From contig JASMLZ010000092.1 in NCBI GenBank assembly GCA_030748435.1, forward strand, positions 1 through 35,975: a stretch of DNA of 35,975 bases. The letters run 5' to 3'. A program made the position numbers and the translations under genes. The DNA is from Gammaproteobacteria bacterium (GTDB lineage Bacteria; Pseudomonadota; Gammaproteobacteria; Pseudomonadales; Balneatricaceae). The notes beneath the pieces were generated by a model that saw nothing but the letters and a program-made list of their open reading frames with translations, made no database searches and was not told where the DNA came from. Shown in pieces: positions 16,519 through 23,952 of this stretch (its first letter is position 1; every line of letters begins with the position of its first letter).

Positions 16519-17520
16519 TTAGTGTTGTTTGGTGACTGAGTCTCTGACCACCAAATCGGTTTTAAATTTAATGCCTTCAGGCGCTTTCTTGCCATAGATT
16601 TCTTGGTAAGCCATGGTGGCACACGCCTTGGCCATGTCATACTTGGGAAAATGCATGGTCGACAGCCGGGGACTAACATAATTGGCCATAAGGATGTCAT
16701 CAAAACCAATTACGGAAAAATCATCAGGAATGGAGAACCCATTCCTAGCTGCCCATTCATATACACCAAAAGCGGCTTCATCGTTCCCGGCTAGCACGGC
16801 AGTATAGGGGACGCCAGATTCAGCTATTTGCTGCATACCAATTACCCCCCCTTCTACTTCAAAGCTCGTGTGTACAATATGCTTGTCGGTGACTATAAGA
16901 CCGGCCTCTTGCATTGCCCGTTTAAAACCGACAACACGCTCGTTAGCATCTTGCTTGTATATCTGGCCAGCAATGTACACGATGTCCTTGTGGCCTTGAT
17001 CGATGAGGTGCCGGGTTGCTTTATAGGCGCCATCATCGTTATCCAAATACATGTTGCGGTTTTCCAAACCATCTACATGTTGATTAATCAGATAGATAGG
17101 AATACGTTTTTCCAAGTCTTTGAGGTATTCACTATCTAACCCTTCAGTCAACAAAATTAAGCCATCTACCTGCCTCGCCATGAGAAAATCCACAGCTTCC
17201 TTTTCGGCTTGCTCCTCACCAAAACCACTGGCTATGATCACGTGCTTATTTAGTTTGCGCAGGGTGGCTTCTACGCCTGACATAACCGGCCCATAGAAAG
17301 GGCCGTCAACATGAGAAACGATCATTCCCAAAGTATTAGAACGTTTTGATGACAATGACTGGGCTGCCGAATTAGGCTGATAGCCTAACTCTTCCATAGC
17401 AGCGAGTACTTTTTTACGAGTCGTTTCCCTCACAGGGGCGGCATTGCTCGTCACCCTCGATACGGTTGCTGGTGAAACCCCTGCCAGTTTAGAAACTTCT
17501 AAAATACTTGCTTTGCTCAT
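16519..17520 (-). CDS. LacI-family transcriptional repressor of the glucan operon
   Basis: This 333-residue LacI-family regulator has an N-terminal helix-turn-helix (ILEVSKLAGVSPATVSRVTSN, residues 6-26) and hinge helix region (YQPNSAAQSLSSKRSNTLG). A periplasmic-binding-protein-like sensor domain (about 60-333) follows, with the motifs FYGPVMSGVEATL and VIGFDDI. The start ATG has AGGTAG just ahead. The gene lies inside the operon between the importer ATPase and GH1, so it is made from the promoter it most likely represses (autoregulation). Candidate operators are the ATGAAAACG-type palindromes at 23278, 23332 and 13546. The ligand is likely laminaribiose, another beta-glucoside or glucose; this cannot be read from the sequence. 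Confidence 0.9.
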   Translation of the reverse strand: MSKASILEVSKLAGVSPATVSRVTSNAAPVRETTRKKVLAAMEELGYQPNSAAQSLSSKRSNTLGMIVSHVDGPFYGPVMSGVEATLRKLNKHVIIASGFGEEQAEKEAVDFLMARQVDGLILLTEGLDSEYLKDLEKRIPIYLINQHVDGLENRNMYLDNDDGAYKATRHLIDQGHKDIVYIAGQIYKQDANERVVGFKRAMQEAGLIVTDKHIVHTSFEVEGGVIGMQQIAESGVPYTAVLAGNDEAAFGVYEWAARNGFSIPDDFSVIGFDDILMANYVSPRLSTMHFPKYDMAKACATMAYQEIYGKKAPEGIKFKTDLVVRDSVTKQH

Positions 17521-17550
17521 ATCTACCTAATTTCCTATCAATTCGCCTTT

Positions 17551-18579
17551 TTATCGCGCTAATGCGAAACAACGAACAAAATGATCTTCTGCTACCTGAG
17601 TTACATCAGGCATACGATCTTGACAAACTTGACTCACCTTTGGGCAACGCCCTGCAAATGGGCAGCCCTTGGATTCTGATGTCCATAAAGGTATCTGGTT
17701 CTTACTATGATCTTTACTACTATTGTTGTCGCGCTTTCGCCCTACTTCAGGTACTGCACTAATTAGCAATTGAGTATATGGGTGTTGAGGTGTTTGTGTT
17801 ACTGCATCACTGTTCCCCCACTCAACCATATGGCCCACATACATTACCCCGGTGCGTTCGGCAAAATAACGTGCCGTGGCGATATCATGGGTAATATACA
17901 GGAAACCGATGCCTTCATCTTTCATATCGCCCATTAAATTGAGGATCCCCAAACGAATGGATACATCCAGCATGGAGATAGGCTCATCAGCCAAAATAAA
18001 CTTAGCACCTGTAGCTAAAGCTCTGGCAATGGCGACACGTTGACGTTGGCCGCCAGAAAGCTCATGGGGGAACTTGCCGGCTGTTTGACTGGCTGGCGAC
18101 AATCCGACCCGCTCCAGAGTAGCTAACATGTAGTCTTCAAGTTCCTGACCACTTAAATGCGGTAAATGGATACGGATAGGACGGTATAAATGATGGCGAA
18201 TAGTGTGCACAGGATTCAAAGAACCAAAAGGATCCTGAAAGATCATTTGAATCTGTTTAGCCAATGCTTCTTGGCTAATCAGATTTTCAGGGCAATTAAT
18301 ATCCTGACCGTTTAACCGCAACATGCCAGCAGTTGGTTTATATAAACGTGTCAAAGCCCTTGCGCAAGTACTCTTTCCACTACCAGACTCACCTACAATA
18401 GCCAGTGCTTCCCCCGCCTTAATGGTCATGCTAACGCCATTAACGGCTCGCATATATTGACGTTTGAAGAACGCATTGTCCAAAGCAAATTCAATAACCA
18501 GATTTTCTACTTCAATAGTATCCATTTGCTCATTCGACACATCTATATTACTTGCCAAAGCTTGACTAGCTGTAACCAT
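17551..18579 (-). CDS. Dpp/Opp-type ABC transporter ATPase (DppF-like), oligosaccharide importer
   Basis: This roughly 342-residue ATPase has Walker A GESGSGKST, signature LSGGQRQRVAIARAL and Walker B FILADEPISMLDVS (Ile-Ser replacing the usual Thr-Ser). The C-terminal oligopeptide/dipeptide extension carries a Cys cluster (CPFAGRCPKVSQVCQ), known in this family to hold an iron-sulfur cluster. I prefer the ATG at 18579, because GGAGG (18590-18586) is 7 bases from it and it overlaps the DppD-type stop as TGATG; a GTG three bases earlier is also in frame. It pairs with the other ATPase in one importer. The family is usually annotated as peptide uptake, but gene context with GH1/GH16 enzymes points to beta-glucan oligosaccharides, as for cellobiose and chitobiose importers of this class. 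Confidence 0.88.
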   Translation of the reverse strand: MVTASQALASNIDVSNEQMDTIEVENLVIEFALDNAFFKRQYMRAVNGVSMTIKAGEALAIVGESGSGKSTCARALTRLYKPTAGMLRLNGQDINCPENLISQEALAKQIQMIFQDPFGSLNPVHTIRHHLYRPIRIHLPHLSGQELEDYMLATLERVGLSPASQTAGKFPHELSGGQRQRVAIARALATGAKFILADEPISMLDVSIRLGILNLMGDMKDEGIGFLYITHDIATARYFAERTGVMYVGHMVEWGNSDAVTQTPQHPYTQLLISAVPEVGRKRDNNSSKDHSKNQIPLWTSESKGCPFAGRCPKVSQVCQDRMPDVTQVAEDHFVRCFALAR

Positions 18580-19556
18580 CACGAATCCTCCATGGCAACT
18601 TTATGGCAGGCAACATCGCGATTGTGAGGCCAAGCAAAATGTTCTATAACCGGAGAAGATTCAATACAATCCACATCACATGCCTGACAACGAGCCTGAA
18701 AGTAACAGCCATGCGGTGTTTCCAATAGATTAAGTGGATTACCGGGAATACCCTCCAGGCGAACCTTCGGCCCGAAAATGGTAGGAAAAGAATTCAATAA
18801 CCCCTTGGTATAGGGATGCAATGGCTTACTCATTACATCATCAGATATGCCAAGTTCAACTAATTTGCCCGCATACATGACGCCAATACGATCAGTTATT
18901 TCCCCCATTAACCCTAAATCATGGGAAATAAACAGAATTGCAAATCCAAATTCTTCTTTTAGCTGATACAGCTGATCCATAATCTCCCGCTCTACAACCA
19001 CATCCAATGCTGTCGTTGGTTCATCCATAATAATCAATTTGGGGCGCAAAATAAGAGCAATGGCAATAACCACACGTTGACGCATACCTCCTGATAGTTG
19101 ATGAGGATATGACTTCATTCTAGAAGGGTGAATACCTACCAGTTCTAGATTATCTTCAGCCCGTTTATTAGCCTGTTCCAGGGTCACATCTTCATGAGCA
19201 AGAACCACATCAATAAGTTGCTCACCAATAGTGATTACCGGGTTCAAGGCATTCATTGCGCTTTGGAAAACCATGCTGGCTTTGGCCCAGCGAAATGTGC
19301 GCAGCTCTTCCTCAGACATACACAACACATCTTGCCCATCAAAAATAATTTCACCACTGGTGATTAATGCGGGGGCACTGTGTAAGTTGGCAATAGCGAA
19401 GGCCAGTGTGCTCTTGCCGCAGCCTGATTCACCTGCCAAACCGACCGTTTCCCCGGGAAAGATATCTATACTGACCTTGTTCACAGCCCTGGCATTACCA
19501 TCGTCGGTAATATAGTCCACACACAAGTCTTTGATACTCAATAGTGGCTGACTCAT
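18579..19556 (-). CDS. Dpp/Opp-type ABC transporter ATPase (DppD-like), oligosaccharide importer
   Basis: This 325-residue ATPase has Walker A GESGCGKST, signature LSGGMRQRVVIAIAL and Walker B LIIMDEPTTALD, with the H-loop in ILFISHD. The C-terminal family extension has LEGIPGNPLNLLETPHGCYFQARCQACDVDC, the four-Cys cluster known to bind iron-sulfur in DppD/OppD proteins. Its ATG overlaps the stop of the second permease (ATGA), and its own stop overlaps the DppF-like start. It forms the hydrolytic heterodimer of the importer. The substrate is inferred from neighbours to be beta-1,3-gluco-oligosaccharides. Confidence 0.88.
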   Translation of the reverse strand: MSQPLLSIKDLCVDYITDDGNARAVNKVSIDIFPGETVGLAGESGCGKSTLAFAIANLHSAPALITSGEIIFDGQDVLCMSEEELRTFRWAKASMVFQSAMNALNPVITIGEQLIDVVLAHEDVTLEQANKRAEDNLELVGIHPSRMKSYPHQLSGGMRQRVVIAIALILRPKLIIMDEPTTALDVVVEREIMDQLYQLKEEFGFAILFISHDLGLMGEITDRIGVMYAGKLVELGISDDVMSKPLHPYTKGLLNSFPTIFGPKVRLEGIPGNPLNLLETPHGCYFQARCQACDVDCIESSPVIEHFAWPHNRDVACHKVAMEDS

Positions 19557-20470
19557 TGGGCAGCCCTCTTCGCTTTAACTTCTGCTTTCATACGACGCCA
19601 TGTCTTAATATAACCACCGGTTTTTAGTTTCGGATTTGAGATCTGATCAATTGACATATTCAACAACGCCAAGCCACCACCAAATATCGCAATAGCCGCT
19701 CCCGGTACCACCATGTCCCACCAAGCACCCACCACAAAGGCAGAATTCGATTGTGCCCAGAACAACATGGTTCCCCAGGTCACGATAGTTGGATCACCTA
19801 AACCCAGAAACTCCAGGCCCGCTTCTGCCATGAGCGCATAGATGCAAGTACCCATAGCCCCACCAACAACGATACTTATCAGGTTAGGCAAAATCTCAAC
19901 AAATATAATTCGCCATTTGGATTCACCCATCACTTCCGCGGCCAAGATAAATTCTTTATTGCGAATAGCCAGAGTTTGACTGCGAATAACCCGCGCGCCC
20001 CAGGCCCATGATGACAAGCCAATTATTAGGGCTATCACTAAAGGGCCAACCTGGCCTATAAAGGCAGCTAATATAATCAGCAAAGGCAATTGTGGAAAAA
20101 CCAACACCACATTGGTCAAAGACATGAGAAATTCATCTACCCGACCACCAAAATAACCTGCACTAATACCCACAGCTACCGCAATAAGCGTGGTTATAGC
20201 AGATGCGCTAAAAGCCACTAACAAAGAGGTCTGACCACCATGTAATACCTGACTAAAAATGTCTTTACCGGAGCGGGTAGACCCCAACAAAAACTCCGCA
20301 CTTGGCGGTTGATGTCCCCGAGCAACACGTTTATTGGGCTCATGCTCGGCAATCAAGGATGCAAATGCACTCATACTAATAACAGTTGCAATGATCACAG
20401 AGCCCAGAATCGCAGCAGTATTACCACGATAAAAACGCCCTAAAAACTTAACAAATGGATGACTTAACAT
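19553..20470 (-). CDS. Dpp/Opp-type ABC transporter permease (DppC-like)
   Basis: This 305-residue inner-membrane permease has an N-terminal OppC_N-like segment (LGRFYRGNTAAILGSVII...IAEHEPN), then LLGSTRSGKDIFSQVLHGGQTSLLV, a DppC/OppC hallmark. About six membrane helices follow, with the EAA loop (AAEVMGESKWRIIFVEILPNL) that docks onto the ATPases. It pairs with the DppB-like permease 41 bp upstream. The C-terminus has a short Lys-rich cytoplasmic tail. It forms half of the translocation channel for oligosaccharides delivered by the family-5 binding protein. Confidence 0.88.
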   Translation of the reverse strand: MLSHPFVKFLGRFYRGNTAAILGSVIIATVISMSAFASLIAEHEPNKRVARGHQPPSAEFLLGSTRSGKDIFSQVLHGGQTSLLVAFSASAITTLIAVAVGISAGYFGGRVDEFLMSLTNVVLVFPQLPLLIILAAFIGQVGPLVIALIIGLSSWAWGARVIRSQTLAIRNKEFILAAEVMGESKWRIIFVEILPNLISIVVGGAMGTCIYALMAEAGLEFLGLGDPTIVTWGTMLFWAQSNSAFVVGAWWDMVVPGAAIAIFGGGLALLNMSIDQISNPKLKTGGYIKTWRRMKAEVKAKRAAQ

Positions 20471-20511
20471 ATCTTCAAAACTCGTTACTTACTCTAAAAT
20501 GGATATCGATG

Positions 20512-21486
20512 CTAACTACGTAAGCGTGGGTCTAACCACAAATAGAGCAAATCGGCGATAAAGTTAAAAACCAATACAAATACCACAATCAGCAAGAAAC
20601 AGGCCTGCATGGTGGGGTAATCCCGAGCACCCAGAGCTTTAAATAACAGTAGGCCAACCCCCGGGTAATTAAATACAGTTTCAATAAAAATAGCACCAGC
20701 CATAACAAAACCAATTTGCATAGAAACTGCTGTAACAACTGGTAACAGCGCATTACGAGCTGCGTAGTGCGTCATGATGCGACGGCTACTCAAACCTTTG
20801 GCTTTAGCCATGGTGATATAATCTTCACCCAGAACATTGATCATGGCGTTGCGCATATTAAAAATCCAAGCCCCGATACCACCCAAAATCATGCAGGTAA
20901 TTGGCAACACAGCATGATGCAATACACTGGCAATATATTCCCAGGTCCAGCCTGAATCGAGATCAGGATCGGCACCATAAGAAAGGGGAAACCATTTCCA
21001 GCTTAAGGCTAAGATAAAAAATACAAACAAAGCTGTTACCGGTTGTGGCATGGCACCAACAAAAGCCCAAAAGCCCGGCATGAAACGATCAGTAAATCCA
21101 CCTCGATGATAGGAAGCATAGGTGCCAATTAACAACCCGATCATGACAGAAATAACCGTAGACATACCCGCCAGACCAATGGTCCAAGGCACCTTTACAG
21201 CCAATAATTCAGTCACCGGTAAAGGATAGAGCATAATTGTAGGCCCCAGATCCCAAGTAAAAATACTCTTGATGTATTTTAAATACTGAACCCACAAGGG
21301 ACCATCAACAAAACCTAACATCTCCTTATAAGCCTGCAAGGTTTCAAGTGGCATACGTCCCTGGGCAGCCGCAAATAACGCATCCACAGGATCACCGGGC
21401 ATCATGCGTGGGATCACAAAATTGAACGTGATTGCCACCATAATGGCGATAAAATAAAAGCTAAAACGCCTAACAACAAAACTCAT
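20512..21486 (-). CDS. Dpp/Opp-type ABC transporter permease (DppB-like)
   Basis: This 324-residue permease opens like DppB/OppB (FVVRRFSFYFIAIMVAITFNFVIPRMMPGDPVDAL). It has about six membrane helices, the EAA-type cytoplasmic loop (NVLGEDYITMAKAKGLSSRRIMTHYAARNALLPVV) and a C-terminal FNFIADLLYLWLDPRLR typical of the family. The gene follows the binding-protein gene after a 63-bp gap that contains a strong stem-loop (21520-21542). Together with the DppC-like subunit it forms the membrane channel of the presumed laminari-oligosaccharide importer. Confidence 0.88.
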   Translation of the reverse strand: MSFVVRRFSFYFIAIMVAITFNFVIPRMMPGDPVDALFAAAQGRMPLETLQAYKEMLGFVDGPLWVQYLKYIKSIFTWDLGPTIMLYPLPVTELLAVKVPWTIGLAGMSTVISVMIGLLIGTYASYHRGGFTDRFMPGFWAFVGAMPQPVTALFVFFILALSWKWFPLSYGADPDLDSGWTWEYIASVLHHAVLPITCMILGGIGAWIFNMRNAMINVLGEDYITMAKAKGLSSRRIMTHYAARNALLPVVTAVSMQIGFVMAGAIFIETVFNYPGVGLLLFKALGARDYPTMQACFLLIVVFVLVFNFIADLLYLWLDPRLRS

Positions 21487-21519
21487 AATTATGGCTATTC
21501 TTATAATTGAACTTATAAC

Positions 21520-21542
21520 AGCGGCCAGCCACGCTGGCCGCT
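21520..21542 (-). promoter_or_regulatory. Strong intercistronic stem-loop after the binding-protein gene
   Basis: AGCGGCCAGC and GCTGGCCGCT form a perfect 10-bp stem with a 3-base loop. It lies 7 bases after the solute-binding-protein stop and 33 bases before the permease start. No T-run follows on the minus strand, so it is more likely an mRNA-stabilising or partial-attenuation element than a full terminator. It would raise binding protein over permease, as known for binding-protein operons. Confidence 0.75.
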
Positions 21543-21549
21543 TATTATA

Positions 21550-23205
21550 TTACTTCGCGTACAGTTGCTCAAAAGTGATCAACTTACGAGACGAATCGTA
21601 AAACACTGGCTGCACAAAGGCATTATCAGCAGTAGGCCAACCACCAATTCGGGTAGCATTGTATTGATACCAGGTTGGATTAGAGAATAATGGAATAAAG
21701 GCCAGATTCTGTGCAGTAAATTCCATCAACTCAGCTAAAATGGCTTGGCGACGATCAACATCGGAAATTGCCAAGTACTCGTCTACCAAAGCATCCACTT
21801 CCGGACTGCTTACACCATGGTTAGTATGCCAGGACGCTCCTTGGCGAGAAGTATGGAAATAATCCTGATAGGCTTGAATTGGGTCTTCAGCGTTGGTTTT
21901 AGACCAGTTGATAGATGCCTGATAGGTTCCCTCTTTTAGAGCCGAATCGTATACCGACCAATCAACTGTTTTGGTATTCGCTCTAATACCAATTTCAGCC
22001 AGATATTCGCTCACCATTTGTACTGTTTGAACCCAGTCAGTCCAACCATTTACCACATGGATATCGAAGTTAATCTCGGTGCCATCCGGATTTTCCAGAA
22101 AGCCATCTCCATCAACGTCTGCATAGCCCGCGTCATCCAACAAAGCCATCGCCTTCTGCGGATTATACTCAGCTAAATAATCATACTTGGCATTCACTTG
22201 CTCATTGAAGTGAGACTTAAAAAATTCACCAATGCCCGTGACATGAGTTTCAGGCGTTGGGTAACCATAAGCTGCCAAATCCACGATCATTGGGCGATCC
22301 AATGCCATAGAGAAAGCCTTGCGGAAGTTGATATCACTAAATGGAGCTTCACGAGTGTTTAAATAAACATTGATTAGGTCATTAGCTGGATACCAGAAAC
22401 CATGGTTTTCAGGATTAGGCGCAACGTATGTCTTCTCAATATCAGCAATGAAGTTAGAACCCCAATCGATTTCATCATTAATCAATGCTGCTTGGATCTG
22501 GGAGTTATCCGTATACTGGCGGAACTTGATACAATCCAGATAAGGTAGACCCTCATCAGCCTTATAGTAATTTGGGTTGCGACAGATTTCGATCTGATTG
22601 TCTTTTACTTGCTTGACTTCAGTGATGGGGCCGGAACCAACAGGATTACTATTCTTAAATGTAGAAATATCCTCTACGTCTTTCCAGATGTGTTCTGGCA
22701 CAACATGCAAGCGCGGCAAGTGCCAATCGATGGTGCCATCTTTAGCGCTAAACTTGATATAAACAGTCTTGGTATCTTTGGCTTCGACTGACGCAAATTT
22801 ACCTGAACCCCATTGCCCCGTTGCATCCAACTTGGCGTCATCCTTGCCTAAGTTCAGTGAGAAAACCACATCTTCAGCATCCAGACTTGCACCATCTGAC
22901 CAGGTAAGCCCGTCTTTTAAGTTAATGGTTAAACCCATCAAATCTGCATCATAGGTATAGCTACTGGCCAAGCGCCAGTTTATCTCACCTTTTAAAGCAT
23001 TCACTGCCCACAGTGGTTCAAACATGGTGCCACCGACCATATCACCTTGAGCACCAGAATAAGGATTAAAATCCTCAACAAAAGTTTGTGTAATGATCGG
23101 TACGGTCAGGGTGCCCCCCTGAGCATGTTTACCAGCTGCGTTTGCTGTTGCTGCTATACTTGCTGCTAGTGCAGAAATAGCAAGTGTTAACCCTAGTTTT
23201 TTCAT
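21550..23205 (-). CDS. Family-5 extracellular solute-binding protein, probable beta-glucan oligosaccharide binder
   Basis: This 551-residue binding protein has a signal peptide (MKKLGLTLAISALAASIAATANA, before AGKHAQGG). It carries the SBP_bac_5 core: a GTLTVPI strand, DLMGLTINLKDGLTWSDGASLDAEDVVFSL, and the late DDAGYADVDGDGFLENPDGTEINFDI loop. Family 5 covers peptides, nickel and sugars. Position at the head of an operon with GH1 and two GH16 genes indicates beta-1,3-gluco-oligosaccharides, as for cellobiose and chitobiose binding proteins of this family. A good ribosome site (AGAGGAAA) precedes the ATG. Expression is governed by a promoter with two LacI-type operators about 75-140 bases upstream. 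A peptide role cannot be excluded by sequence alone. Confidence 0.87.
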   Translation of the reverse strand: MKKLGLTLAISALAASIAATANAAGKHAQGGTLTVPIITQTFVEDFNPYSGAQGDMVGGTMFEPLWAVNALKGEINWRLASSYTYDADLMGLTINLKDGLTWSDGASLDAEDVVFSLNLGKDDAKLDATGQWGSGKFASVEAKDTKTVYIKFSAKDGTIDWHLPRLHVVPEHIWKDVEDISTFKNSNPVGSGPITEVKQVKDNQIEICRNPNYYKADEGLPYLDCIKFRQYTDNSQIQAALINDEIDWGSNFIADIEKTYVAPNPENHGFWYPANDLINVYLNTREAPFSDINFRKAFSMALDRPMIVDLAAYGYPTPETHVTGIGEFFKSHFNEQVNAKYDYLAEYNPQKAMALLDDAGYADVDGDGFLENPDGTEINFDIHVVNGWTDWVQTVQMVSEYLAEIGIRANTKTVDWSVYDSALKEGTYQASINWSKTNAEDPIQAYQDYFHTSRQGASWHTNHGVSSPEVDALVDEYLAISDVDRRQAILAELMEFTAQNLAFIPLFSNPTWYQYNATRIGGWPTADNAFVQPVFYDSSRKLITFEQLYAK

Positions 23206-23277
23206 GAAATTTCCTCTTCTTTATTATTTAATACACCGGTGAGGCGGCCAATATGTGATACTGATGTCTTTGTTTTT

Positions 23278-23293
23278 ATGAAATCGTTTTCAT
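23278..23293. promoter_or_regulatory. LacI-family operator O2 of the glucan operon
   Basis: ATGAAATCGTTTTCAT is a 16-bp palindrome with one mismatched pair. It is the exact reverse complement of O1 at 23332-23347, with centres 54 bp apart (about five helical turns). This phasing would suit DNA looping or cooperative binding in the untranslated leader. Confidence 0.75.
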
Positions 23294-23331
23294 TCTGTAT
23301 TTAAAAAAAAGCCCAGTGCTTAGACCCAAAT

Positions 23332-23347
23332 ATGAAAACGATTTCAT
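23332..23347. promoter_or_regulatory. LacI-family operator O1 of the glucan operon
   Basis: ATGAAAACGATTTCAT begins 2 bases after the -10 hexamer on the minus strand and covers the expected transcription start. Repressor bound here would block initiation directly. The half-site is shared with 13546-13559. Confidence 0.8.
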
Positions 23348-23349
23348 AA

Positions 23350-23378
23350 AATATACTAGCAAAATACCCACTTGTCAA
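23350..23378 (-). promoter_or_regulatory. Strong sigma-70 promoter of the glucan utilisation operon
   Basis: On the minus strand, a consensus -35 TTGACA (23378-23373) is followed by a 17-bp spacer and -10 TATATT (23355-23350). Operator O1 starts 2 bases downstream. This is the best promoter in the window, consistent with a strongly expressed but repressible operon. Confidence 0.8.
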
Positions 23379-23766
23379 ATAGGAAATTAATATATGTCTG
23401 CAGGGCTTATTTCATGTGAATAAGACGGAAAAATAAACGTTGACCATAAATAATTAAATAGTAGGTAACAAAATATACCTGCTTGGGCAATCAGTTGATG
23501 ACACTGAATTTGCCAGTGCCTGAGCATTATTGTGCGCAATGCCAACGCTATTTCCTACACCAGCTTGCCAGTATTCCCCAATACCTGATCGAAGCGCTAT
23601 TGTCGAAGGTGGCCTACCTGAAACCTTCTTTGACAGTGCCCCTGACCCGCGAACACAAGAAGGGCTTACAACCAAAAAAATATACAGATGTTTGAAGCGA
23701 TATATTGTCCGTGAGTCATAGCCACTTGGGGGGTCTCAGCTCGGACCAGTTAGAGCAGGCCTCAAA
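23379..23766. other. Gene-poor stretch upstream of the glucan promoter
   Basis: No recognisable gene. Short overlapping open frames occur on both strands between 23454 and 23721 (for example a plus-strand stretch with HYCAQCQRYF, a CxxC pair) but none shows a known domain or a convincing ribosome site. A 6-bp stem (GCCTCA/TGAGGC, 23759-23773) is present without a T-run. The stretch probably consists of decayed sequence linked to the remnant that follows. Confidence 0.5.
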
Positions 23767-23952
23767 ATGAGGCTATGGAGTCTGGGGGAAGTCCATTTAC
23801 CATGCTCACGAGTCACTATAATGCCCGTAGAGAGCACGGTGGAGAATATTGCCGATCATTTAGCTACGAACATCGCCAATGAGCACAGTATTAAGGTGGT
23901 AGTAAAAGCCTTTGAAGGGCTCGATAAAGGTGCCTACGGTGAGGCATATTAG
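23767..23952 (+). pseudogene. Possible C-terminal remnant of a 6-pyruvoyl-tetrahydropterin-synthase/QueD-like protein
   Basis: The plus-strand frame ends VTIMPVESTVENIADHLA...IKVVVKAFEGLDKGAYGEAY. The STVENIADHL pattern followed by a V-V-AFEG strand resembles the end of PTPS/QueD-family enzymes, where a T-x-E-x-x-A helix precedes the final strand. No N-terminal zinc His motif is found upstream and an in-frame stop occurs at about 23720. It would therefore be only the last 45-50 residues of a lost gene. It converges on the COG0523 gene with a 4-base overlap of stops. Pterin-enzyme paralogues are known companions of COG0523 genes in Zur regulons, which makes the idea plausible. The family match is by eye and weak. 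Confidence 0.3.

Noticed and set aside
21520-21542. Rho-independent terminator splitting the importer operon.
   Set aside because: The stem is not followed by a T-run on the minus strand and the genes on both sides belong to one transporter.
23454-23721. Overlapping 60-73 codon frames on both strands upstream of the glucan promoter.
   Set aside because: No known domain, no ribosome site, and competing frames on both strands; treated as non-coding or decayed.
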